64,000 nt of DNA from RYN-230 sp963782185 (GCA_963782185.1 CAWAJB010000037.1:17372-81371); one strand, 5' to 3'; counted from the stretch's first letter, positions 16,401 to 26,331 are shown. Numbers and translations are program-made. Notes: generated from the letters alone by a model not told the origin.

Positions 16401-17740
16401 CCCGCGGGGGCCGGCGCGGTCCCGTGGCAGCGTTTCCACTTCAGGCCGCTGCCGCACGGGCAGGGGTCGTTGCGGCCGCGGCGGGAGTCTTGCCGGGCGT
16501 AGGTGGTCATCAGCTCGGAGGGGGCCCGGCCGGCCCGCAGCAGCTCGCACATGGCCTGCATCGGCTCGCGGACGTGGCCGAAGAAGTCCTTGTAGCCGGG
16601 GCACAGGTAGTGCTGGCCGGGCTCGCCGTAGGGCGAGGTCGCGAACCGGTCCTTGGGGCAGCCGCCGTGGCAGGCGGACCGCACGTCGCAGTCGCGGCAG
16701 TACCGGGTCAGCGTGTCCCGCTTGTCCTGCCCGAACTTGCGCTGCGCGGGCGAGGCCACCAGCTCCAGCAGGTGCCGGTCGCCGATGTTACCCAGCAGGT
16801 ACCCGGGCTCGACATAGTGGTCGCAGGAATACAGGTCCCCGGTGTGCTCCAGCGCCAACTGCTCCCCGCACGTCTCGGCGTGCACGCACATCCCGCCGCC
16901 CTCGCCGTAGAAGTTCGCCAGCGCGGTGTCGAACATCTGCACGTACACGGTGCCGATGTCGCGGCGGGCCCACTCCTCGAACACCTCGATCAGGAACCGG
17001 CCGTACTGCTCCGGGCCGACCGAGCGGTGGGTGACCAGGTTCCCGTCCTGGATATACAGCGGGCGGCCCTTCACCCCCGCGCCCCACCCGGCGTCAGCGG
17101 CCGGCAAGGTCGCCTCGGTGGCCCGCTCGATGATCGGGATGAACTGGATGAACGTGGCACCGAGCTCGTCACGCAGGAACGTGTACACCTCGCGGCCGTG
17201 ATCGCCGTTGACGGCGTGGATGGTGGTCAGCACATTCCAGTCCACCCCGTGGCGCTTGAGCACGTCCAGGCCCTTCATCACCCGGCCGAAGGTGGGCTTG
17301 CCGCCCTTGTCCACCCGGTACGCGTCATGCATCGCCGCCGGGCCGTCGATCGAGATGCCGACCAGGAACCCGCTGGCCTTCAGGAACTCGCCCCACTCGT
17401 CATCCAGCAGGGTGGCGTTGGTCTGGATCGTGTTCAGGATCTTCTGCCCCGGCCGCGCGTACCGCCGTTCCAGGTCGATGGCGCGGCGGAAGAAATCCAG
17501 CCCCATCATCGTCGGCTCACCGCCCTGCCAGGCCACCACCACCTCCGGCACCCGGGCGTGCGCCTCCAGCAGCTGCCGGATGTACGTCTCCTGCAGATCG
17601 GCGGCCATCCGGAACCGGCTGCCCGGGTACAGCATCTCCTTGGACAAGAAGAAGCAGTACTCACAATCCAGGTTGCACACCGCCCCGGTGGGCTTGGACA
17701 TGACATGGAAGGCCAGCGGAGCACCCGGCACGGTCAGCAC
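16397..17740 (-). CDS. Anaerobic sulfatase-maturating enzyme (radical SAM, SPASM) with SEC-C tail
   Basis: Converts the active-site Cys or Ser of sulfatases to C-alpha-formylglycine. The radical-SAM cluster motif CNLDCEYC is at residues 22-29 (Cys22, 26, 29), followed by the SAM-binding WQGGEPTMMGLDFF. The SPASM region carries the extra Cys set (CVHAETCGEQ.., ..YSCDHYVEPGYLLGNI, CRDCDVRSACHGGCPKDR), typical of anSME. Unusually it ends with a SEC-C zinc motif (NDPCPCGSGLKWKRCHG). GTG start 17740. It lies 85 bp after a Cys-type sulfatase, its obvious client. Many actinomycetes use the oxygen-dependent FGE instead, so this pair is a useful marker. Confidence 0.9.
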   Translation of the reverse strand: MLTVPGAPLAFHVMSKPTGAVCNLDCEYCFFLSKEMLYPGSRFRMAADLQETYIRQLLEAHARVPEVVVAWQGGEPTMMGLDFFRRAIDLERRYARPGQKILNTIQTNATLLDDEWGEFLKASGFLVGISIDGPAAMHDAYRVDKGGKPTFGRVMKGLDVLKRHGVDWNVLTTIHAVNGDHGREVYTFLRDELGATFIQFIPIIERATEATLPAADAGWGAGVKGRPLYIQDGNLVTHRSVGPEQYGRFLIEVFEEWARRDIGTVYVQMFDTALANFYGEGGGMCVHAETCGEQLALEHTGDLYSCDHYVEPGYLLGNIGDRHLLELVASPAQRKFGQDKRDTLTRYCRDCDVRSACHGGCPKDRFATSPYGEPGQHYLCPGYKDFFGHVREPMQAMCELLRAGRAPSELMTTYARQDSRRGRNDPCPCGSGLKWKRCHGTAPAPAG

Positions 17741-17825
17741 GTGCGGGCGCTCCGTGCTGGCCTGAGTGGGGTCGGCCTGGGTGGGGCCTGCGGCGCGGCG
17801 GCCTGGTCGGTGATCGCGTCCTCCC

Positions 17826-20195
17826 CTATTCCCGCATCATCATGGCCTGGGCCTCGCGCTCGAGATCGACGTAAGGATCGCCGCTGACGTCGACCGCGAC
17901 CCGCTTGATCGTGCCGCCGGTGAACGCGTGCGGGTGCGGGCCCGGGTAGTCGGCGGTCACCGGCTCGCCGCTGTCCCGGCCCACGCACAGGCCCTCACCC
18001 GCGATCATGAACGTCCCGGGCTGGGTCTTGATCCGGCTCTCACCGACCTTCTTGTCCCCATGGTAGAGGGACAGGATCCCGGTGGACACGTGCGGCGGGT
18101 CCTCCCCGTCCTTGTCGAACGATGCGGACAGGATCAGGTTCTCCCCGGTGGGGATGTCCTGGGTTCCGTCTACCTTCTGTTCCATCATGCCGACGAAGTT
18201 GTTGACGTAGTGCAGCCGGTTGTCCTTGATGTACAGGGCGTGCCCGCCGAACCGGGACCCGTGCGCGAACAGCACGCCCTGCGCGCCAGGAGCAGGGATG
18301 TCCACCAGGGCGCCGATCGTGAAGGACCGGTTGCGGACGTTCACCGCCTGTGCTTCGGGCACCTCCGCAGTACCGGGGAAGTAGGCGTAGCGGCTCCGGG
18401 GAGAGGCCAGCTGCGGCCGCGGGGTGATCATGATCTCCAGCGCGGACCGGTCGTCGAGCGGGAAGGCGTCGTTGGCACCAGCTTCGGCGAACCACAGGTT
18501 GACCAGCTCGCGCAGCTTGTCCGGGTGCTCGGCGGCGAGGTCGTGCAGTTCGGCGCGGTCGGTGTCGGTGTGGTACAGCTCCCAGGTGTCGTCGTTGAAG
18601 TGGCTCCAGCCGCTGATCGTCGGGTGAGTGGTCACCGCCTTCCAGCCCTCGTGCCAGATCCCGCGGGAGCCGAGCATGGAGTAGAACTGGGTCTTGCGCG
18701 CCGACGGTGCCGATGCGTCATCCACGCTGTAGCGCATGCTCACGCCGTCGAACCGGCTCTGCACGTGGCCCTTGATCGTCTCGGGCGGTTCGACGCCCAG
18801 CGCGTCCAGGATGCTCGGCACGATGTCGATGGCGTGGTGGTACTGGTGCCGCAGCCCGCCCTTGCCCGCGGCCGCGTCGGCGGTGGCTGCGGGCCAGGAG
18901 ATGATGCACGGGTCCGCGGTGCCGCCGTTGAACTCATACCGCTTCCACATCTTGAACGGCGTGTTGAAGGCCATCGCCCACCCATTGGGGTAGTGGTTGT
19001 AGGTCTTCGTCCCGCCGAGCTCATCGATCATCGCCAGGTTCGCCTGGATGTTGTCCGGGATGCCGTTCGCGAACAGCATCTCGTTGACCGACCCGTCCGG
19101 GCCGCCCTCACCCGAGGCGCCGTTGTCCGACACCAGGATGACCATGGTGTTGTCCCGCTGCCCGGACTCTTCCAGGTAGTCGAGCAGCCGGCCGATGTGG
19201 TGGTCGGCGTGGGCCAGGAACCCCGCGTACACCTCGGCCATCCGCGCGAAGAGCCGCTGCTCCTCGGCGGACAGTGAATCCCATGGCCGGGTGACGTCCA
19301 GCGGCGGGAACGGCTGGCCCCCGGGCCCCTTGCGGGTCTCGGGCGTGCCGATCGGGTTGACCGGCGGCAGCTCGGTGTCGGCCGGGACGATGCCCATTTC
19401 CTTCTGCCGGGCCAGCGTCTGCTCGCGCATGGCCTCGTAGCCCATGTCGAAGCGGCCCTTGAACTTGTCGGCCCATTCCTTCGAGACATGGTGCGGCGCA
19501 TGGCAGGCGCCCGGGGCGTAATACAGGAAGAACGGCTTGTCCGGCGCGACCGTCTTGGCGTCCTGGATGAACTCCAGCGCCTTGTCGGTCAGGTCCTCGG
19601 TGAGGTGGTAGCCCTCAGATGGCAGCTTCGGCTGGTCAACCGGGTGGTTGTCGTAGACCAGGTCCGGGTACCACTGGTTGGTCTCGGCTCCCAGGAACCC
19701 GTACCAGCGCTCGAACCCGCGGCCGGACGGCCAGTTCCGCCGCGTCAACGCGACGTTCATCTCCACGGTCGGGCACAGGTGCCACTTGCCGACCATGTAG
19801 GTGTTCCAGCCGCGCTCGGCCAGGATCTCCGAGAGCATGCCGTTCTCGGGCGGGATGGTCCCGCTGGCGTTCGGGAACCCGACCGCGGCCTCGGTGATGC
19901 AGGCCATCGAGTTGCGGGTGTGGTTGCGGCCGGTCAGCAGGCAGGACCGGGTCGGCGAGCACAGCGCGGTCGTGTGCCACTGCGTGTACCGGATCCCGTC
20001 CGCCGCGATCCGGTCGATGTTCGGCGTCTCGATCGGCCCGCCGTAACTGGACATGGCTGAGAAGCCGACGTCATCCAGGACGATGTACACGACGTTCGGC
20101 GCCCCGTCCGGGGCCTGGGGCGGCTCGAAGGGGGACCAGTCCGGGACCGAGTCCCGGATGTCTATGTTGATGGTTCCCTTGAACGGCTCGCTCAC
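17826..20195 (-). CDS. Arylsulfatase, Cys type (AtsA-like)
   Basis: A 789-residue type I sulfatase hydrolysing sulfate esters. Metal-binding VYIVLDDVGFSAMSSYGG (Asp41, Asp42) is followed by the formylglycine site LCSPTRSCLLTGR with Cys79 as the residue to be modified. KWHL, the DNGASGEGG metal site and a long C-terminal domain follow. The length and C-terminal extension match mycobacterial AtsA (about 787 aa). No signal peptide is visible, so it is probably cytoplasmic. GTG start 20195 with AGGAAG upstream. It is downstream of a CMD-like gene and upstream of the maturase, likely one operon. The natural substrate is unknown. Confidence 0.92.
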   Translation of the reverse strand: MSEPFKGTINIDIRDSVPDWSPFEPPQAPDGAPNVVYIVLDDVGFSAMSSYGGPIETPNIDRIAADGIRYTQWHTTALCSPTRSCLLTGRNHTRNSMACITEAAVGFPNASGTIPPENGMLSEILAERGWNTYMVGKWHLCPTVEMNVALTRRNWPSGRGFERWYGFLGAETNQWYPDLVYDNHPVDQPKLPSEGYHLTEDLTDKALEFIQDAKTVAPDKPFFLYYAPGACHAPHHVSKEWADKFKGRFDMGYEAMREQTLARQKEMGIVPADTELPPVNPIGTPETRKGPGGQPFPPLDVTRPWDSLSAEEQRLFARMAEVYAGFLAHADHHIGRLLDYLEESGQRDNTMVILVSDNGASGEGGPDGSVNEMLFANGIPDNIQANLAMIDELGGTKTYNHYPNGWAMAFNTPFKMWKRYEFNGGTADPCIISWPAATADAAAGKGGLRHQYHHAIDIVPSILDALGVEPPETIKGHVQSRFDGVSMRYSVDDASAPSARKTQFYSMLGSRGIWHEGWKAVTTHPTISGWSHFNDDTWELYHTDTDRAELHDLAAEHPDKLRELVNLWFAEAGANDAFPLDDRSALEIMITPRPQLASPRSRYAYFPGTAEVPEAQAVNVRNRSFTIGALVDIPAPGAQGVLFAHGSRFGGHALYIKDNRLHYVNNFVGMMEQKVDGTQDIPTGENLILSASFDKDGEDPPHVSTGILSLYHGDKKVGESRIKTQPGTFMIAGEGLCVGRDSGEPVTADYPGPHPHAFTGGTIKRVAVDVSGDPYVDLEREAQAMMMRE

Positions 20196-20251
20196 TGTGC
20201 ACTTCCTTCGTCTTGAGGTTCCTGGTCAGCCTGTCCTGGGTGGCTGACGTG

Positions 20252-20623
20252 CTAGACCGCTCCGGGGGGCCCGGCGGGAAGGTCCAGTCCCAGGGCGGCC
20301 ATCAGCTCGGGGGCGGCCTCCACGATCCTGGGCAGGCCGACCTGCGGTGCGACCGCACGCAGCACGCCCAGCAGCTCGCCCGGCGTGGCACCGGCCTCGA
20401 TCGCGTTCCCGACCTGCCACAGGTACGAGGCCGGCGGCGCGTCCAGGGCGATCAGGGCTGCGATCTTGACCAGGGCGAAGGTGCGGGCATCCAGGCCGCT
20501 TCTCTCCTGGAGTTCCCGGCGCAGCCGCAGGCCCTCGCCCAGGAGCTCGGGATCGCCGAGGGCGAGGCTGGCCAGCGCCGCGCTGGTGGTGTCGTCGACG
20601 GCCGCCTTGGCGGGCATGCTCAT
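20252..20623 (-). CDS. Carboxymuconolactone decarboxylase / AhpD-like protein
   Basis: A 124-residue all-helical CMD-family protein. The core helix is SGLDARTFALVKIAALIALDAPPASYLWQVGNAIEAGATPGELLGVLRAVAPQVG. The AhpD CxxC pair is absent, so it is not a peroxiredoxin reductase of that type. Start ATG 20623 with GAAGG close upstream; the frame is open to 20692. It is first in the presumed operon with the sulfatase and maturase, which suggests a job in the same sulfated or aromatic substrate pathway (inference). Confidence 0.8.
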   Translation of the reverse strand: MSMPAKAAVDDTTSAALASLALGDPELLGEGLRLRRELQERSGLDARTFALVKIAALIALDAPPASYLWQVGNAIEAGATPGELLGVLRAVAPQVGLPRIVEAAPELMAALGLDLPAGPPGAV

Positions 20624-20759
20624 GACCTTCAGTCCCCTCGCTAGCTTCCGGGAGCCGGTCCTTCCCGGGGCCGGCCAGGTCAACGGTGGCATCTCCCGCG
20701 CCTTGAGGGCTCACCCGTAAGGGATGGTGTGGAGCCGCCCGGGCCTGCCCGGCCGCCGT

Positions 20760-21005
20760 TCAGCTGCCTGCGGATGGGTCCTCGCCGGCGTCCGGCTCCC
20801 GGTCGTGCAGGCGGCGTATCTCCACGATCTGCGCGCCGAAGGTCTCCAGCCGGGCCAGCAGGCCGTGCAGGGCCGCCGCATCGGGCAGCGGCCCGTGCAC
20901 GACGGTTTCCACTGGTTCGACGGACGCCGTCAGCCGGTCGAAGTCCAGCAGGGCTTCGGGCGGGAGGACACCCACTACCCGGATCTCGTAGTAGGAGGGT
21001 GTCAA
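20760..21005 (-). CDS. Small conserved actinomycete protein (81 aa)
   Basis: TTG start 21005 with GGGAG about 8 nt upstream. The sequence YEIRVVGVLPPEALLDFDRLTASVEPVETVVHGPLPDAAALHGLLARLETFGAQIVEIRRL is a compact beta-alpha-beta-alpha-beta pattern seen in small uncharacterised proteins common in soil actinomycetes. Its neighbour on the other strand is a large LuxR-type regulator starting 248 bp away; the shared upstream region may hold both promoters. Function unknown. Confidence 0.7.
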   Translation of the reverse strand: MTPSYYEIRVVGVLPPEALLDFDRLTASVEPVETVVHGPLPDAAALHGLLARLETFGAQIVEIRRLHDREPDAGEDPSAGS

Positions 21006-21252
21006 CGTCGCTCCCCGTTCGTGGGCCGGCAGTTCCGGTTACCAGCCTGCCGTGTGCAGGGCGGCAGCGCCCCACTCCATTCGGGTGAGTCACCCTGGTG
21101 AGATCGGGGCACAGGTGATGACAAATCACCCTGATAGTCGGGAGTGTCGGGAGCCGATGAGCCACCGCCCCCAGGCCGGGCGCAGCCCGGCCGCTGGCCG
21201 GGCTGTGGCTGGCGGCCGAGGGGGGCTTCCCCGCCAGGAAGAGGTGGTACCG

Positions 21253-23931
21253 ATGGTCAGCAGTCCCCGCGTGCTCACCGGGACCGCGGCCGGAGGCTCG
21301 GCCGCCGATGCGGGCGATCCGGTCCTGCTGTCCAAGATCACCGCGCCGGGGGTGCCGGGCTGGGCTGTGCCCCGCCCGCGGATCGCGGCCATCATGGCCG
21401 AGAGCGCCCGGGTGCCGCTGATCACGGTGACCGGCCCGCCCGGGGCGGGCAAGACGATGTCCATCGCGCTGTGGGCGTCCGCCCGGGCCAGCGCGGGCCC
21501 GTGCGCCTGGATGACGGTGGACGAGTACGACAACCGGCCCGGGGTGTTCTGGTCCTACGTGACGGCTGCCCTGCGGGCGGCCGGCGTCCCGGTCACCCCC
21601 CTGTCCCCCGCCGCGGATGGCGGGAAGATGGGCGGCGAGGCCGGCCACGGTTTCCTGCTCCGGCTCGCGTCCGAGCTGGCCGGGCAGGACCCGCCCGTGG
21701 ACCTGGTCCTGGACGACCTTCACCTGCTGACCGCGCCGGACGCCCTGGAGGGCCTGGCGTACGTCCTGAGGAATGCCGCGCCCGGCCTGCGCCTGATCGC
21801 CGGGTCACGGATGGATCCGCTCCTCCCGCTGCACCGCTACCGGGCGGCCGGCGAACTCGCCGAGATCCGGGCCGGGCAGCTGGCCTTCAGCGTGGCCGAG
21901 ACCACGCTGCTGCTGGCCCAGCACGGCATCGTCCTGCCGGATCCAGACGTCCAGGTGCTGACCCGGCGGGCTGAGGGCTGGGCGGCGGGCCTGCGCCTGG
22001 CCGCGATCTCGCTGGAGGGGCATCCCGACCCGGCGCAATTCGTCAAGGAATTCGCGGCTGAGGACAGCTCCATCACCGGCTACCTGGTGGAGGAGGTGCT
22101 GGATGCCCAGTCCCCGCCGGCCCGCGACCTCCTGCTGCGCACCAGCATCCTGTCCCGGGTCAGCGCGGACGTCGCCGACGAGCTCACCGGCGGCCAGGAC
22201 GCCGCGAGCGTGCTGCCGGAACTCGCCCGCACGAACGCGTTCGTGCGGGCCGTCAGCCCCGGCGTCTACCGTTACCATCCCCTGTTCGGCTCGGTGCTGC
22301 GCCTGAAGCTCCGCCGCGAGAGCCCGGGCCAGGTGCCGGCCCTGCACCGGCGGGCGGCCCAGTGGTACTGGCACCGGGGATCACTGGGCGAGGCGATCCG
22401 CCACGCCGCCGACTCGGGTGACTGGCAGCTCGCAGCCCGGATGGTCGTTGATGACCTGGCGATCGGCCAGATTATCGACCCGCACGGGGCCCAGCCGCTC
22501 ACGGACGAGTTCCGGCGCCTGCCAGCCGCGCCGCCCGGGGCCGGGCCCGAGGTCTTGCTCGTGGCGGCCGCGCTGGAACTGGGTACCGTCGCTGGCCCTC
22601 CGGAGGGCACCGCGCTCGGCGCGGCGGAAACCATTCTGGAGCACCGCCCCGCGGGCGAGGACATCGCGGCCCGGCTGGCCGCGGCGCTGGTCCGTGCCGC
22701 CGTGTCCCGCCGTACCGGGGACTGCACATCGGAGGCGGGCGCCGCGGCGCGGGCGCAGCAACTGCTGCAGGGCGTCCCACGGTCCTTGCTCGACCGCCAT
22801 CCCGGGGTGTCGCTGGAGGTGCTGTCCGCGCGGGGCCGGGCGGAGCTGCGGGCCGGCGACTTCGACCGGGCCGCCGCGATCCTCGGGGCGGCCGGTGAGG
22901 CCACGGCCGCCGGGGCCGCCCGTGAGCGGCTCGGCTGCCTCGGGGATCTCGCGCTCGCGGAGGCGTTGCGCGGGCACCCGACCCGCGCGCGCGGGCTGGC
23001 CGAGGAGGCGCTCTCCGGCCGGCCGGGCGCAGCGGCGTCGGTCGCGCTGGCGTGCGCATGCCTGGACCGGGGTGAGCTGGGCGAGGCCCGCAGCCAGCTC
23101 AAAGCGGCGGTCGGGGCCCTCCGGCTGCAGCCCGATCCGCTGATGGATGCCCTGGCCCACGCGGTCGGCGTCCGCCACGCGCTGGCTGAAGGCCACGTCG
23201 GGCCGGCCCGGCACATGCTCGGCCTGGCCCGGGCTGGCGGCCCGCTCCCCCCCTGGCTCGAGCACCGGATGGTCCTCCTGGAGTCGGCCACCTGCGCGGC
23301 GGAGGGCGCTGCCCAGGCCGCGATCGACGCGGCGGAGAGCGCCGCCCCCCGGTCGCATCTGGACGCGGCGGTCGCGCTGGCGCACGCCTGGCTGGCCGCG
23401 GGGAACCTCGAGGCGGCCAGGCGCGCCCTGGCCGCGCCACGCAGCGCCGGCGCCGCAGCCTCCGACTACACGCGGGTGGAAGCACGGCTCACCGAGGCCA
23501 GGCTGAGCTACCGGGCTGAGGACCGCGCGCGGGGCCATCAGTTGCTGGAGGAGGCGCTGCGCCTGGCCAGCGCCGAGGAACTGCGGCTGCCCTTCATCGC
23601 GGAGCGGGCCTGGATCCGGCCGGCTCTGCGGCGCGATCAGGGCCTGGCCCGGACCTACCAGTCCCTGCTCGAGCCGGACGTGACCGGTTCCCGCCCGGTC
23701 CCGGCTGGGCCACCCGGCGATGCGGCGCCGCTGATCGTGGAACAGCTGAGCCAGCGTGAGCGTGAAGTGGTCCGGTACATGTCGGAGATGATGAGCACCG
23801 CGGAGATCGCCGCCGAGATGTACATCTCGGTGAACACCGTCAAGACCCACCTCAAGAGCATCTACCGCAAGCTGGCCGTAGCCCACCGGAGGGAGGCGGT
23901 CCGGCGCGCCCGGCAGCTCCACCTGGTCTAG
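21253..23931 (+). CDS. Large ATP-binding LuxR (LAL/MalT-type) transcriptional regulator
   Basis: A STAND-type activator of 892 residues if ATG 21253 is used (purine-rich AGGAAGAGG at 21237-21245 upstream; the frame is open to 21052). Walker A GPPGAGKT is at ~61-68, the Walker B-like LVLDDLHLL at ~150-158, then a winged-helix and a long TPR-like helical region. The C-terminal LuxR/GerE helix-turn-helix is LSQREREVVRYMSEMMSTAEIAAEMYISVNTVKTHLKSIYRKL. The ligand sensed by the TPR region is unknown. It is convergent with a second LAL regulator 51 bp away. Confidence 0.9.
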   Translation: MVSSPRVLTGTAAGGSAADAGDPVLLSKITAPGVPGWAVPRPRIAAIMAESARVPLITVTGPPGAGKTMSIALWASARASAGPCAWMTVDEYDNRPGVFWSYVTAALRAAGVPVTPLSPAADGGKMGGEAGHGFLLRLASELAGQDPPVDLVLDDLHLLTAPDALEGLAYVLRNAAPGLRLIAGSRMDPLLPLHRYRAAGELAEIRAGQLAFSVAETTLLLAQHGIVLPDPDVQVLTRRAEGWAAGLRLAAISLEGHPDPAQFVKEFAAEDSSITGYLVEEVLDAQSPPARDLLLRTSILSRVSADVADELTGGQDAASVLPELARTNAFVRAVSPGVYRYHPLFGSVLRLKLRRESPGQVPALHRRAAQWYWHRGSLGEAIRHAADSGDWQLAARMVVDDLAIGQIIDPHGAQPLTDEFRRLPAAPPGAGPEVLLVAAALELGTVAGPPEGTALGAAETILEHRPAGEDIAARLAAALVRAAVSRRTGDCTSEAGAAARAQQLLQGVPRSLLDRHPGVSLEVLSARGRAELRAGDFDRAAAILGAAGEATAAGAARERLGCLGDLALAEALRGHPTRARGLAEEALSGRPGAAASVALACACLDRGELGEARSQLKAAVGALRLQPDPLMDALAHAVGVRHALAEGHVGPARHMLGLARAGGPLPPWLEHRMVLLESATCAAEGAAQAAIDAAESAAPRSHLDAAVALAHAWLAAGNLEAARRALAAPRSAGAAASDYTRVEARLTEARLSYRAEDRARGHQLLEEALRLASAEELRLPFIAERAWIRPALRRDQGLARTYQSLLEPDVTGSRPVPAGPPGDAAPLIVEQLSQREREVVRYMSEMMSTAEIAAEMYISVNTVKTHLKSIYRKLAVAHRREAVRRARQLHLV

Positions 23932-23982
23932 GTCCGCGCCGGGAGGCCGGCCTCATCGTGAACAGGGCGGGCGCCCGGCGGC

Positions 23983-26295
23983 TCACAGCACCCCGGCATC
24001 GCGCCCGCGCAGCACGGCGTCCTGCCGGCTGGACACCCCCAGCTTGCGGTAGATCGCCTGGGCGTGGGTCTTCACCGTATTCGGTGACACGTACAGTTCC
24101 TGGCTGATCTCCCGCAGGGACATCGTGCCCCGCAAGAGGCGCAGCACCGCTACTTCCCGCTCGGTGAGCGTGTTCCCCAGGTCGGCCACCACCCGGGGCC
24201 GGGGCGCCAGCTGCCGCCGGAGGCCATCCAGCCGGGCCTGGAGAACGTCCACGCCGTCGGGGAACTCCGCCAGCACGTTCTGGGCTTCGTCGATCAGCTC
24301 GCCGGCCCGCGCGCTCTGGCCCAGGTCCAGGAGCACCTGGGCCAGCCAGAGCAGGCCTTCCAGGGTGGCCCAGGGGCTCATCCCCGGCTTGCGCCGCCGG
24401 GACCAGACCGCACGCTCGAATGCGGCCCGCGCCTCGTGGAGCCGGCCCTGGGCGGCCCGGACCCTGCCGGTGGCGGTGTAGGCGAGCGACGCCTGCGGCG
24501 CATCACTGAGATCGCCCCGGGTGGCCAGGCCGCGGGCCGTGTCAGCCAGGCCTTCCGCGCGGGCGATGTCTCCCCGCCCGGCGGCGATCAGGGACAGGGT
24601 GGATAGGGCCAGGATGCCGATCAGCGTGGCGCACGCCTCGCTGCGCGCCGCTTCCTCGAGTTGCGCCTCTGCTGCCTCCAGGTCACCCGACAGGTAGAGG
24701 CTGAAGCCATGCGCCGCCCGGGCCAGGGTGTACCACGGGGATCCGGGGTTGGTTTCCAGCCCGGTGGCCCGCCGGGCCGACTCGCGCATCACCGGGAGGC
24801 CGTCGAACCCGTAGACGCCGCGGAGCAGGGCGGCGGAGGACTCCATCGACGCCAGGCCGTCCGGCATCTGCCCGGCGTAGCGGGAGGCCTCGATGACCGG
24901 GAGCCACCGGCGCAGCGGCTCCGGCTCGCCGGACAGGGCCGCGGCCCAGGCGGCACAGTGCGCGGCCAGCGGGTTGGCGGCGATCTGGTCGTCGGACAGC
25001 AGCCGCATCCAGGCCCGGACGGTGCCGGCGCGGCCCACGCTCACGTAGGCGTGCCAGTTCCGCGCGATGAGCTCCACGGAGCGGGAGACGTCGCCAGCCG
25101 CGACGACGTGGCCGATCGCCTCGTCAACCCATCCGGATGCCGTGTACCAGGCGCTCGCCCGCTGGTGCAGCGCGGGCACGGTGCCCGGCTCGTCCCTCGC
25201 CAGCTGGCTCCTGAGCACCTGCGCGAACAGGTGGTGGTAGCGGTACCAGTCCCGGGTGTCGTCCAGCGGGACGACGAAGAGGTTCTCCCGCTCCAGCAGG
25301 TCGAGGATGTCCGCCGCGTTGCCGGACCCGACCACGGCATCGCACAGCGGTGCGCAGAACCGGTCGAGGACCGAGGTCCGCGCGAGGAACTGCCGGATCG
25401 CGGCCGGCTGGCGGGCGAGAACCTCCTCAGCCAGGAAATCGACGACGTAGCGGTTGTTGCCGGTGAACTGGCGGACGAAGGCGCCCGGTTCGGGGTGCCC
25501 GCGCAGCGACAGCGCCGCCAGGTAGATACCGGCCGGCCATCCTTCGGTCCGCTCGACGAGGTCGGCCAGATCAGCCGCGGTGAGCCCGGCCCCGGAGACG
25601 GCGCGGACCAGCGCGGCGGCCTGCAGCGGCGTGAAGCGCAGCTCGGGCATCCTGATCTCGACCATCTCGCCGATGGCCCGCAGCCGCGCGAGCGGCAGCC
25701 GCGGGTCGGCCCGGGTGACGAGCACCAGCTGGAGGCTGGGCGGCAGGTGGAACAGGAAGGACGCCACCTGGTCATGGCAGCTGCGTTCCCTGATCACGTG
25801 ATAGTCATCCAGCACCAGCACGACCGGGGCCCGGAGCCTGGCCAGCCGGCTGAGCAGGCCCCCGATCACGTCGTCGGCGATGTCCGGGGCCTGCGTCCGC
25901 AGCGCCCGCAGGAGGTCCCCGGCGTCGAGCTCCGGGCAGGCCCGCTCCAGTGCGGACACGACATGCCACCACAGCCTGCCCGGATCGTCGTCCCCGCTGT
26001 CGAGGGAGACCCACGCGAACCTTCTGCGCTCGGCCGCGCTGGACCGCCACTGGGCGACGAGGGTGGTCTTGCCGAAGCCTGCTGGCGCGTCGACCAGGAT
26101 CAGCCTGGCTGGGGCCGCGCCCGCCAGCTCCTCCAGCAGCCGGGGCCGCTGGACCCATTCCCGGCGGACGCCGGGGGCGTGCAGCTTGGACTCGATGGCC
26201 AGGCCGGGACCGGGACGGGTCAGCTCCGGCCCGCCGACGGAGCGCAGCGCACGCTCACCGGGCCGGTCTGGCTGGGCACGCCCACCTCCGGACAC
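23983..26295 (-). CDS. Second LuxR (LAL/MalT-type) transcriptional regulator
   Basis: A 770-residue STAND regulator with the same architecture as its neighbour but only modest similarity. Walker A DAPAGFGKTTL is at ~69-79, LVLDDYHVIRE is the Walker B region, and EGWPAGIYLAALSLRG and RYHHLFAQVLRSQL are typical MalT segments. TPR-like helices and a C-terminal HTH follow (LTEREVAVLRLLRGTMSLREISQELYVSPNTVKTHAQAIYRKLGV). GTG start 26295. The upstream 87 bp contains a DosR/DevR-like palindrome (26332-26344). The target genes are unknown; the hydrolase and molybdenum-hydroxylase pair beside it is a candidate. Confidence 0.9.
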   Translation of the reverse strand: MSGGGRAQPDRPGERALRSVGGPELTRPGPGLAIESKLHAPGVRREWVQRPRLLEELAGAAPARLILVDAPAGFGKTTLVAQWRSSAAERRRFAWVSLDSGDDDPGRLWWHVVSALERACPELDAGDLLRALRTQAPDIADDVIGGLLSRLARLRAPVVLVLDDYHVIRERSCHDQVASFLFHLPPSLQLVLVTRADPRLPLARLRAIGEMVEIRMPELRFTPLQAAALVRAVSGAGLTAADLADLVERTEGWPAGIYLAALSLRGHPEPGAFVRQFTGNNRYVVDFLAEEVLARQPAAIRQFLARTSVLDRFCAPLCDAVVGSGNAADILDLLERENLFVVPLDDTRDWYRYHHLFAQVLRSQLARDEPGTVPALHQRASAWYTASGWVDEAIGHVVAAGDVSRSVELIARNWHAYVSVGRAGTVRAWMRLLSDDQIAANPLAAHCAAWAAALSGEPEPLRRWLPVIEASRYAGQMPDGLASMESSAALLRGVYGFDGLPVMRESARRATGLETNPGSPWYTLARAAHGFSLYLSGDLEAAEAQLEEAARSEACATLIGILALSTLSLIAAGRGDIARAEGLADTARGLATRGDLSDAPQASLAYTATGRVRAAQGRLHEARAAFERAVWSRRRKPGMSPWATLEGLLWLAQVLLDLGQSARAGELIDEAQNVLAEFPDGVDVLQARLDGLRRQLAPRPRVVADLGNTLTEREVAVLRLLRGTMSLREISQELYVSPNTVKTHAQAIYRKLGVSSRQDAVLRGRDAGVL

Positions 26296-26331
26296 TACGA
26301 CACGATGCGCATGGGCCGCCTGTGTCTCCCA

